DNA of 64,000 bases from Auanema rhodensis (Eukaryota > Nematoda > Chromadorea > Rhabditida > Rhabditidae): assembly GCA_964057225.1 (NCBI GenBank), contig OZ059894.1:20986476-21050475 (forward strand), read 5' to 3'. Below the pieces are notes generated by a model, which saw nothing but the letters and a program-made list of their open reading frames with translations, made no database searches and was not told the DNA's origin. The first letter of the stretch is position 1. Every line of letters begins with the position of its first letter. The position numbers and the translations under genes were made by a program. Shown here piece by piece: positions 50,545-62,122 of this stretch.

Positions 50545-53500
50545 TCAACGAAAAAATTAATTCTTCAGGGTGAAAATCGAGGATATAAGTGTGAACTTAT
50601 ATCAGTTGATATCTCGGTGCATTTTTAAGCTAGCGCAAATCTGATAACACAGAACGACGCAGCTTAAAAATCCGCATCGAATGCACTATACTACATTGAG
50701 AAACGCTTATACAAAAATTAGTTATGATCGTTTGAAAAATGATGCATTAGTGTATGTTGAGTTTCCATGTACACTCAACATTGCTTCCAAAAACATTTTG
50801 ACAAAAATTTTTTCGAGAAATTTCAAAATAATTTAGCAAAAAGTAGATGTTTTTAGATTCCTTTTTTCAAGGCAAAGACGATGGACAATGTTATTCAACG
50901 AAAAAATTAATTCTTCAGGGTGAAAATCGAGGATATAAGTGTGAACTTATATCAGTTGATATCTCGGTGCATTTTTAAGCTAGCGCAAATCTGATAACAC
51001 AGATCGAGGCAGCTTAAAAATCCGCATCGAATGCACTATACTTCATTGAGAAACGCTTAATACAAAAATTAGTTATGATCGTTTGAAAAATGATGCATTA
51101 GTGTATGTTGAGTTTCCATGTACACTCAACATTGCTTCCAAAAACATTTTGACAAAAATTTTTTCGAAAAATTTCAAAATAATTTAGCAAAAAGTAGATG
51201 TTTTTAGATTCCTTTTTTCAAGGCAAAGACGATGGACAATGTTATTCAATGAAAAAATTAATTCTTCAGGGTGAAAATCGAGGATATAAGTGTGAACTTA
51301 TATCAGTTGATATCTCGGTGCATTTTTAAGCTAGCGCAAATCTGATAACACAGAACGACGCAGCTTAAAAATCCGCATCGAATGCACTATACTACATTGA
51401 GAAACGCTTATACAAAAATTAGTTATGATCGTTTGAAAAATGATGCATTAGTGTATGTTGAGTTTCCATGTACACTCAACATTGCTTCCAAAAACATTTT
51501 GACAAAAATTTTTTCGAGAAATTTCAAAATAATTTAGCAAAAAGTAGATGTTTTTAGATTCCTTTTTTCAAGGCAAAGACGATGGACAATGTTATTCAAC
51601 GAAAAAATAAATTCTTCAGGGTGAAAATCGAGGATATAAGTGTGAACTTATATCAGTTGATATCTCGGTGCATTTTTAAGCTAGCGCAAATCTGATAACA
51701 CAGATCGACGCAGCTTAAAAATCCGCATCGAATGCACTATACTACATTGAGAAACGCTTAATACAAAAATTAGTTATGATCGTTTGAAAAATGATGCATT
51801 AGTGTATGTTGAGTTTCCATGTACACTCAACATTGCTTCCAAAAACATTTTGACAAAAATTTTTTCGAAAAATTTCAAAATAATTTAGCAAAAAGTAGAT
51901 GTTTTTAGATTCCTTTTTTCAAGGCAAAGACGATGGACAATGTTATTCAACGAAAAAATTAATTCTTCAGGGTGAAAATCGAGGATATAAGTGTGAACTT
52001 ATATCAGTTGATATCTCGGTGCATTTTTAAGCTAGCGCAAATCTGATAACACAGAACGACGCAGCTTAAAAATCCGCATCGAATGCACTATACTACATTG
52101 AGAAACGCTTATACAAAAATTAGTTATGATCGTTTGAAAAATGATGCATTAGTGTATGTTGAGTTTCCATGTACACTCAACATTGCTTCCAAAAACATTT
52201 TGACAAAAATTTTTTCGAGAAATTTCAAAATAATTTAGCAAAAAGTAGATGTTTTTAGATTCCTTTTTTCAAGGCAAAGACGATGGACAATGTTATTCAA
52301 CGAAAAAATAAATTCTTCAGGGTGAAAATCGAGGATATAAGTGTGAACTTATATCAGTTGATATCTCGGTGCATTTTTAAGCTAGCGCAAATCTGATAAC
52401 ACAGATCGACGCAGCTTAAAAATCCGCATCGAATGCACTATACTACATTGAGAAACGCTTAATACAAAAATTAGTTATGATCGTTTGAAAAATGATGCAT
52501 TAGTGTATGTTGAGTTTCCATGTACACTCAACATTGCTTCCAAAAACATTTTGACAAAAATTTTTTCGAAAAATTTCAAAATAATTTAGCAAAAAGTAGA
52601 TGTTTTTAGATTCCTTTTTTCAAGGCAAAGACGATGGACAATGTTATTCAACGAAAAAATTAATTCTTCAGGGTGAAAATCGAGGATATAAGTGTGAACT
52701 TATATCAGTTGATATCTCGGTGCATTTTTAAGCTAGCGCAAATCTGATAACACAGAACGACGCAGCTTAAAAATCCGCATCGAATGCACTATACTACATT
52801 GAGAAACGCTTATACAAAAATTAGTTATGATCGTTTGAAAAATGATGCATTAGTGTATGTTGAGTTTCCATGTACACTCAACATTGCTTCCAAAAACATT
52901 TTGACAAAAATTTTTTCGAGAAATTTCAAAATAATTTAGCAAAAAGTAGATGTTTTTAGATTCCTTTTTTCAAGGCAAAGACGATGGACAATGTTATTCA
53001 ACGAAAAAATTAATTCTTCAGGGTGAAAATCGAGGATATAAGTGTGAACTTATATCAGTTGATATCTCGGTGCATTTTTAAGCTAGCGCAAATCTGATAA
53101 CACAGATCGAGGCAGCTTAAAAATCCGCATCGAATGCACTATACTACATTGAGAAACGCTTAATACAAAAATTAGTTATGATCGTTTGAAAAATGATGCA
53201 TTAGTGTATGTTGAGTTTCCATGTACACTCAACATTGCTTCCAAAAACATTTTGACAAAAATTTTTTCGAAAAATTTCAAAATAATTTAGCAAAAAGTAG
53301 ATGTTTTTAGATTCCTTTTTTCAAGGCAAAGACGATGGACAATGTTATTCAATGAAAAAATTAATTCTTCAGGGTGAAAATCGAGGATATAAGTGTGAAC
53401 TTATATCAGTTGATATCTCGGTGCATTTTTAAGCTAGCGCAAATCTGATAACACAGAACGACGCAGCTTAAAAATCCGCATCGAATGCACTATACTACAT

Positions 53501-53698
53501 TGAGAAACGCTTATACAAAAATTAGTTATGATCGTTTGAAAAATGATGCATTAGTGTATGTTGAGTTTCCATGTACACTCAACATTGCTTCCAAAAACAT
53601 TTTGACAAAAATTTTTTCGAGAAATTTCAAAATAATTTAGCAAAAAGTAGATGTTTTTAGATTCCTTTTTTCAAGGCAAAGACGATGGACAATGTTAT
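50545..53698. repeat. 350-bp B-monomer lineage in AB dimers (M145-M153)
   Basis: M145, M147, M149, M151 and M153 are B units that all lack one A of GCTTAATAC (GCTTATAC), giving 350-bp monomers. They alternate with 351-bp A units, so the dimers are 701 bp. M148-M149 and M150-M151 look identical. The outer pair M146-M147 recurs as M152-M153 at 2103 bp, marked by G114 (TCGAGGCAG) and T5 (TCAATGAAA). One indel thus arose once and spread to five units. Confidence 0.85.
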
Positions 53699-54049
53699 TC
53701 AACGAAAAAATAAATTCTTCAGGGTGAAAATCGAGGATATAAGTGTGAACTTATATCAGTTGATATCTCGGTGCATTTTTAAGCTAGCGCAAATCTGATA
53801 ACACAGATCGACGCAGCTTAAAAATCCGCATCGAATGCACTATACTACATTGAGAAACGCTTAATACAAAAATTAGTTATGATCGTTTGAAAAATGATGC
53901 ATTAGTGTATGTTGAGTTTCCATGTACACTCAACATTGCTTCCAAAAACATTTTGACAAAAATTTTTTCGAAAAATTTCAAAATAATTTAGCAAAAAGTA
54001 GATGTTTTTAGATTCCTTTTTTCAAGGCAAAGACGATGGACAATGTTAT
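53699..54049. repeat. A monomer M154 with AATAAA at its start
   Basis: Position 14 is A, giving AAAAAATAAATTC in the first bases. The same change occurs in M148, M150, M156 and M160 and links the 350-bp dimers to the four-monomer unit that follows. Confidence 0.8.
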
Positions 54050-56857
54050 TCAACGAAAAAATTAATTCTTCAGGGTGAAAATCGAGGATATAAGTGTGAA
54101 CTTATATCAGTTGATATCTCGGTGCATTTTTAAGCTAGCGCAAATCTGATAACACAGATCGACGCAGCTTAAGAATCCGCATCGAATGCACTATACTACA
54201 TTGAGAAACGCTTAATACAAAAATTAGTTATGATCGTTTGAAAAATGATGCATTAGTGTATGTTGAGTTTCCATGTACACTCAACATTGCTTCCAAAAAC
54301 ATTTTGACAAAAATTTTTTCGAGAAATTTCAAAATAATTTAGCAAAAAGTAGATGTTTTTAGATTCCTTTTTTCAAGGCAAAGACGATGGACAATGTTAT
54401 TCAACGAAAAAATAAATTCTTCAGGGTGAAAATCGAGGATATAAGTGTGAACTTATATCAGTTGATATCTCGGTGCATTTTTAAGCTAGCGCAAATCTGA
54501 TAACACAGATCGACGCAGCTTAAAAATCCGCATCGAATGCACTATACTACATTGAGAAACGCTTAATACAAAAATTAGTTATGATCGTTTGAAAAATGAT
54601 GCATTAGTGTATGTTGAGTTTCCATGTACACTCAACATTGCTTCCAAAAACATTTTGACAAAAATTTTTTCGAAAAATTTCAAAATAATTTAGCAAAAAG
54701 TAGATGTTTTTAGATTCCTTTTTTCAAGGCAAAGACGATGGACAATGTTATTCAACGAAAAAATTAATTCTTCAGGGTGAAAATCGAGGATATAAGTGTG
54801 AACTTATATCAGTTGATATCTCGGTGCATTTTTAAGCTAGCGCAAATCTGATAACACAGAACGACGCAGCTTAAAAATCCGCATCGAATGCACTATACTA
54901 CATTGAGAAACGCTTAATACAAAAATTAGTTATGATCGTTTGAAAAATGATGCATTAGTGTATGTTGAGTTTCCATGTACACTCAACATTGCTTCCAAAA
55001 ACATTTTGACAAAAATTTTTTCGAGAAATTTCAAAATAATTTAGCAAAAAGTAGATGTTTTTAGATTCCTTTTTTCAAGGCAAAGACGATGGACAATGTT
55101 ATTCAACGAAAAAATTAATTCTTCAGGGTGAAAATCGAGGATATAAGTGTGAACTTATATCAGTTGATATCTCGGTGCATTTTTAAGCTAGCGCAAATCT
55201 GATAACACAGATCGACGCAGCTTAAAAATCCGCATCGAATGCACTATACTACATTGAGAAACGCTTAATACAAAAATTAGTTATGATCGTTTGAAAAATG
55301 ATGCATTAGTGTATGTTGAGTTTCCATGTACACTCAACATTGCTTCCAAAAACATTTTGACAAAAATTTTTTCGAAAAATTTCAAAATAATTTAGCAAAA
55401 AGTAGATGTTTTTAGATTCCTTTTTTCAAGGCAAAGACGATGGACAATGTTATTCAACGAAAAAATTAATTCTTCAGGGTGAAAATCGAGGATATAAGTG
55501 TGAACTTATATCAGTTGATATCTCGGTGCATTTTTAAGCTAGCGCAAATCTGATAACACAGATCGACGCAGCTTAAGAATCCGCATCGAATGCACTATAC
55601 TACATTGAGAAACGCTTAATACAAAAATTAGTTATGATCGTTTGAAAAATGATGCATTAGTGTATGTTGAGTTTCCATGTACACTCAACATTGCTTCCAA
55701 AAACATTTTGACAAAAATTTTTTCGAGAAATTTCAAAATAATTTAGCAAAAAGTAGATGTTTTTAGATTCCTTTTTTCAAGGCAAAGACGATGGACAATG
55801 TTATTCAACGAAAAAATAAATTCTTCAGGGTGAAAATCGAGGATATAAGTGTGAACTTATATCAGTTGATATCTCGGTGCATTTTTAAGCTAGCGCAAAT
55901 CTGATAACACAGATCGACGCAGCTTAAAAATCCGCATCGAATGCACTATACTACATTGAGAAACGCTTAATACAAAAATTAGTTATGATCGTTTGAAAAA
56001 TGATGCATTAGTGTATGTTGAGTTTCCATGTACACTCAACATTGCTTCCAAAAACATTTTGACAAAAATTTTTTCGAAAAATTTCAAAATAATTTAGCAA
56101 AAAGTAGATGTTTTTAGATTCCTTTTTTCAAGGCAAAGACGATGGACAATGTTATTCAACGAAAAAATTAATTCTTCAGGGTGAAAATCGAGGATATAAG
56201 TGTGAACTTATATCAGTTGATATCTCGGTGCATTTTTAAGCTAGCGCAAATCTGATAACACAGAACGACGCAGCTTAAAAATCCGCATCGAATGCACTAT
56301 ACTACATTGAGAAACGCTTAATACAAAAATTAGTTATGATCGTTTGAAAAATGATGCATTAGTGTATGTTGAGTTTCCATGTACACTCAACATTGCTTCC
56401 AAAAACATTTTGACAAAAATTTTTTCGAGAAATTTCAAAATAATTTAGCAAAAAGTAGATGTTTTTAGATTCCTTTTTTCAAGGCAAAGACGATGGACAA
56501 TGTTATTCAACGAAAAAATTAATTCTTCAGGGTGAAAATCGAGGATATAAGTGTGAACTTATATCAGTTGATATCTCGGTGCATTTTTAAGCTAGCGCAA
56601 ATCTGATAACACAGATCGACGCAGCTTAAAAATCCGCATCGAATGCACTATACTACATTGAGAAACGCTTAATACAAAAATTAGTTATGATCGTTTGAAA
56701 AATGATGCATTAGTGTATGTTGAGTTTCCATGTACACTCAACATTGCTTCCAAAAACATTTTGACAAAAATTTTTTCGAAAAATTTCAAAATAATTTAGC
56801 AAAAAGTAGATGTTTTTAGATTCCTTTTTTCAAGGCAAAGACGATGGACAATGTTAT
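54050..56857. repeat. 1404-bp four-monomer unit repeated twice (M155-M158, M159-M162)
   Basis: M155 and M159 have G124 (CTTAAGAATCC) together with T110 and G274. M156 and M160 have A14. M157 and M161 are B units and M158 and M162 are A units. The copies start at 54050 and 55454. G124 was seen only in these two units. Confidence 0.8.
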
Positions 56858-59800
56858 TCAACGAAAAAATTAATTCTTCAGGGTGAAAATCGAGGATATA
56901 AGTGTGAACTTATATCAGTTGATATCTCGGTGCATTTTTAAGCTAGCGCAAATCTGATAACACAGATCGACGCAGCTTAAAAATCCGCATCAAATGCACT
57001 ATACTACATTGAGAAACGCTTAATACAAAAATTAGTTATGATCGTTTGAAAAATGATGCATTAGTGTATGTTGAGTTTCCATGTACACTCAACATTGCTT
57101 CCAAAAACATTTTGACAAAAATTTTTTCGAAAAATTTCAAAATAATTTAGCAAAAAGTAGATGTTTTTAGATTCCTTTTTTCAAGGCAAAGACGATGGAC
57201 AATGTTATTCAACGAAAAAATTAATTCTTCAGGGTGAAAATCGAGGATATAAGTGTGAACTTATATCAGTTGATATCTCGGTGCATTTTTAAGCTAGCGC
57301 AAATCTGATAACACAGAACGACGCAGCTTAAAAATCCGCATCGAATGCACTATACTACATTGAGAAACGCTTAATACAAAAATTAGTTATGATCGTTTGA
57401 AAAATGATGCATTAGTGTATGTTGAGTTTCCATGTACACTCAACATTGCTTCCAAAAACATTTTGACAAAAATTTTTTCGAGAAATTTCAAAATAATTTA
57501 GCAAAAAGTAGATGTTTTTAGATTCCTTTTTTCAAGGCAAAGACGATGGACAATGTTATTCAACGAAAAAATTAATTCTTCAGGGTGAAAATCGAGGATA
57601 TAAGTGTGAACTTATATCAGTTGATATCTCGGTGCATTTTCAAGCTAGCGCAAATCTGATAACACAGATCGACGCAGCTTAAAAATCCGCATCGAATGCA
57701 CTATACTACATTGAGAAACGCTTAATACAAAAATTAGTTATGATCGTTTGAAAAATGATGCATTAGTGTATGTTGAGTTTCCATGTACACTCAACATTGC
57801 TTCCAAAAACATTTTGACAAAAATTTTTTCGAAAAATTTCAAAATAATTTAGCAAAAAGTAGATGTTTTTAGATTCCTTTTTTCAAGGCAAAGACGATGG
57901 ACAATGTTATTCAACGAAAAAATTAATTCTTCAGGGTGAAAATCGAGGATATAAGTGTGAACTTATATCAGTTGATATCTCGGTGCATTTTTAAGCTAGC
58001 GCAAATCTGATAACACAGAACGACGCAGCTTAAAAATCCGCATCGAATGCACTATACTACATTGAGAAACGCTTAATACAAAAATTAGTTATGATCGTTT
58101 GAAAAATGATGCATTAGTGTATGTTGAGTTTCCATGTACACTCAACATTGCTTCCAAAAACATTTTGACAAAAATTTTTTCGAGAAATTTCAAAATAATT
58201 TAGCAAAAAGTAGATGTTTTTAGATTCCTTTTTTCAAGGCAAAGACGATGGACCATGTTATTCAACGAAAAAATTAATTCTTCAGGGTGAAAATCGAGGA
58301 TATAAGTGTGAACTTATATCAGTTGATATCTCGGTGCATTTTTAAGCTAGCGCAAATCTGATAACACAGATCGACGCAGCTTAAAAATCCGCATCGAATG
58401 CACTATACTACATTGAGAAACGCTTAATACAAAAATTAGTTATGATCGTTTGAAAAATGATGCATTAGTGTATGTTGAGTTTCCATGTACACTCAACATT
58501 GCTTCCAAAAACATTTTGACAAAAATTTTTTCGAAAAATTTCAAAATAATTTAGCAAAAAGTAGATGTTTTTAGATTCCTTTTTTCAAGGCAAAGACGAT
58601 GGACAATGTTATTCAACGAAAAAATTAATTCTTCAGGGTGAAAATCGAGGATATAAGTGTGAACTTATATCAGTTGATATCTCGGTGCATTTTTAAGCTA
58701 GCGCAAATCTGATAACACAGATCGACGCAGCTTAAAAATCCGCATCGAATGCACTATACTACATTGAGAAACGCTTAATACAAAAATTAGTTATGATCGT
58801 TTGAAAAATGATGCATTAGTGTATGTTGAGTTTCCATGTACACTCAACATTGCTTCCAAAAACATTTTGACAAAAATTTTTTCGAAAAATTTCAAAATAA
58901 TTTAGCAAAAAGTAGATGTTTTTAGATTCCTTTTTTCAAGGCAAAGACGATGGACAATGTTATTCAACGAAAAAATTAATTCTTCAGGGTGAAAATCGAG
59001 GATATAAGTGTGAACTTATATCAGTTGATATCTCGGTGCATTTTTAAGCTAGCGCAAATCTGATAACACAGAACGACGCAGCTTAAAAATCCGCATCGAA
59101 TGCACTATACTACATTGAGAAACGCTTAATACAAAAATTAGTTATGATCGTTTGAAAAATGATGCATTAGTGTATGTTGAGTTTCCATGTACACTCAACA
59201 TTGCTTCCAAAAACATTTTGACAAAAATTTTTTCGAGAAATTTCAAAATAATTTAGCAAAAAGTAGATGTTTTTAGATTCCATTTTTCAAGGCAAAGACG
59301 ATGGACAATGTTATTCAACGAAAAAATTAATTCTTCAGGGTGAAAATCGAGGATATAAGTGTGAACTTATATCAGTTGATATCTCGGTGCATTTTTAAGC
59401 TAGCGCAAATCTGATAACACAGATCGACGCAGCTTAAAAATCCGCATCGAATGCACTATACTACATTGAGAAACGCTTAATACAAAAATTAGTTATGATC
59501 GTTTGAAAAATGATGCATTAGTGTATGTTGAGTTTCCATGTACACTCAACATTGCTTCCAAAAACATTTTGACAAAAATTTTTTCGAAAAATTTCAAAAT
59601 AATTTAGCAAAAAGTAGATGTTTTTAGATTCCTTTTTTCAAGGCAAAGACGATGGACAATGTTATTCAACGAAAAAATTAATTCTTCAGGGTGAAAATCG
59701 AGGATATAAGTGTGAACTTATATCAGTTGATATCTCGGTGCATTTTTAAGCTAGCGCAAATCTGATAACACAGATCGACGCAGCTTAAAAATCCGCATCG

Positions 59801-60016
59801 AATGCACTATACTACATTGAGAAACGCTTAATACAAAAATTAGTTATGATCGTTTGAAAAATGATGCATTAGTGTATGTTGAGTTTCCATGTACACTCAA
59901 CATTGCTTCCAAAAACATTTTGACAAAAATTTTTTCGAAAAATTTCAAAATAATTTAGCAAAAAGTAGATGTTTTTAGATTCCTTTTTTCAAGGCAAAGA
60001 CGATGGACAATGTTAT
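56858..60016. repeat. AAB/AB mixture M163-M171
   Basis: The order is A, B, A, B, A, A, B, A, A. With M162 before it and M172 after it this reads as AAB, AB, AAB, AAB. M163 has lost the CpG at 134-135 (CATCAAATGC near 56991), M165 has C82 (TTTTCAAGC near 57641), M166 has GACCATG near 58253, and M169 has A319. None of these has spread. Confidence 0.75.
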
Positions 60017-62122
60017 TCAACGAAAAAATTAATTCTTCAGGGTGAAAATCGAGGATATAAGTGTGAACTTATATCAGTTGATATCTCGGTGCATTTTTAA
60101 GCTAGCGCAAATCTGATAACACAGAACGACGCAGCTTAAAAATCCGCATCGAATGCACTATACTACATTGAGAAACGCTTAATACAAAAATTAGTTATGA
60201 TCGTTTGAAAAATGATGCATTAGTGTATGTTGAGTTTCCATGTACACTCAACATTGCTTCCAAAAACATTTTGACAAAAATTTTTTCGAGAAATTTCAAA
60301 ATAATTTAGCAAAAAGTAGATGTTTTTAGATTCCTTTTTTCAAGGCAAAGACGATGGACAATGTTATTCAACGAAAAAATTAATTCTTCAGGGTGAAAAT
60401 CGAGGATATAAGTGTAAACTTATATCAGTTGATATCTCGGTGCATTTTTAAGCTAGCGCAAATCTGATAACACAGATCGACGCAGCTTAAAAATCCGCAT
60501 CGAATGCACTATACTACATTGAGAAACGCTTAATACAAAAATTAGTTATGATCGTTTGAAAAATGATGCATTAGTGTATGTTGAGTTTCCATGTACACTC
60601 AACATTGCTTCCAAAAACATTTTGACAAAAATTTTTTCGAAAAATTTCAAGATAATTTAGCAAAAAGTAGATGTTTTTAGATTCCGTTTTTCAAGGCAAA
60701 GACGATGGACAATGTTATTCAACGAAAAAATTAATTCTTCAGGGTGAAAATCGAGGATATAAGTGTGAACTTATATCAGTTGATATCTCGGTGCATTTTT
60801 AAGCTAGCGCAAATCTGATAACACAGATCGACGCAGCTTAAAAATCCGCATCGAATGCACTATACTACATTGAGAAACGCTTAATACAAAAATTAGTTAT
60901 GATCGTTTGAAAAATGATGCATTAGTGTATGTTGAGTTTCCATGTACACTCAACATTGCTTCCAAAAACATTTTGACAAAAATTTTTTCGAAAAATTTCA
61001 AAATAATTTAGCAAAAAGTAGATGTTTTTAGATTCCTTTTTTCAAGGCAAAGACGATGGACAATGTTATTCAACGAAAAAATTAATTCTTCAGGGTGAAA
61101 ATCGAGGATATAAGTGTGAACTTATATCAGTTGATATCTCGGTGCATTTTTAAGCTAGCGCAAATCTGATAACACAGAACGACGCAGCTTAAAAATCCGC
61201 ATCGAATGCACTATACTACATTGAGAAACGCTTAATACAAAAATTAGTTATGATCGTTTGAAAAATGATGCATTAGTGTATGTTGAGTTTCCATGTACAC
61301 TCAACATTGCTTCCAAAAACATTTTGACAAAAATTTTTTCGAAAAATTTCAAAATAATTTAGCAAAAAGTAGATATTTTAAGTTTCCTTTTTTCAAGGCA
61401 AAGACGATGGACAATGTTATTCAACGAAAAAATTAATTCTTCAGGGTGAAAATCGAGGATATAAGTGTGAACTTATATCAGTTGATATCTCGGTGCATTT
61501 TTAAGCTAGCGCAAATCTGATAACACAGAACGACGCAGCTTAAAAATCCGCATCGAATGCACTATACTACATTGAGAAACGCTTAATACAAAAATTAGTT
61601 ATGATCGTTTGAAAAATGATGCATTAGTGTATGTTGAGTTTCCATGTACACTCAACATTGCTTCCAAAAACATTTTGACAAAAATTTTTTCGAGAAATTT
61701 CAAAATAATTTAGCAAAAAGTAGATGTTTTTAGATTCCTTTTTTCAAGGCAAAAACGATGGACAATGTTATTCAACGAAAAAATTAATTCTTCAGGGTGA
61801 AAATCGAGGATATAAGTGTGAACTTATATCAGTTGATATCTCGGTGCATTTTTAAGCTAGCGCAAATCTGATAACACAGATCGAGGCAGCTTAAAAATCC
61901 GCATCGAATGCACTATACTACATTGAGAAACGCTTAATACAAAAATTAGTTATGATCGTTTGAAAAATGATGCATTAGTGTATGTTGAGTTTCCATGTAC
62001 ACTCAACATTGCTTCCAAAAACATTTTGACAAAAATTTTTTCGAAAAATTTCAAAATAATTTAGCAAAAAGTAGATGTTTTTAGATTCCTTTTTTCAAGG
62101 CAAAGACGATGGACAATGTTAT
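60017..62122. repeat. 2106-bp six-monomer unit, first copy (M172-M177)
   Basis: M173 has A49, G284 (CAAGATAATT) and G319 (CCGTTTTT). M175 is a left-B/right-A recombinant with AGATATTTTAAGTTTCC in place of the usual tract near 61373. M176 has GCAAAAACG near 61750. M177 has G114 (TCGAGGCAG). All recur at 2106 bp. The order B, A, A, recombinant, B, A does not divide into dimers or trimers, so six is the true period. Confidence 0.85.

Noticed and set aside
50681-50836. ATG open frame of 51 codons created by the one-base deletion in M145, repeated in M147, M149, M151 and M153
   Set aside because: It arises only because the deletion joins two short open stretches. It has no gene-like context, is low complexity, and identical frames recur only because the unit is repeated.
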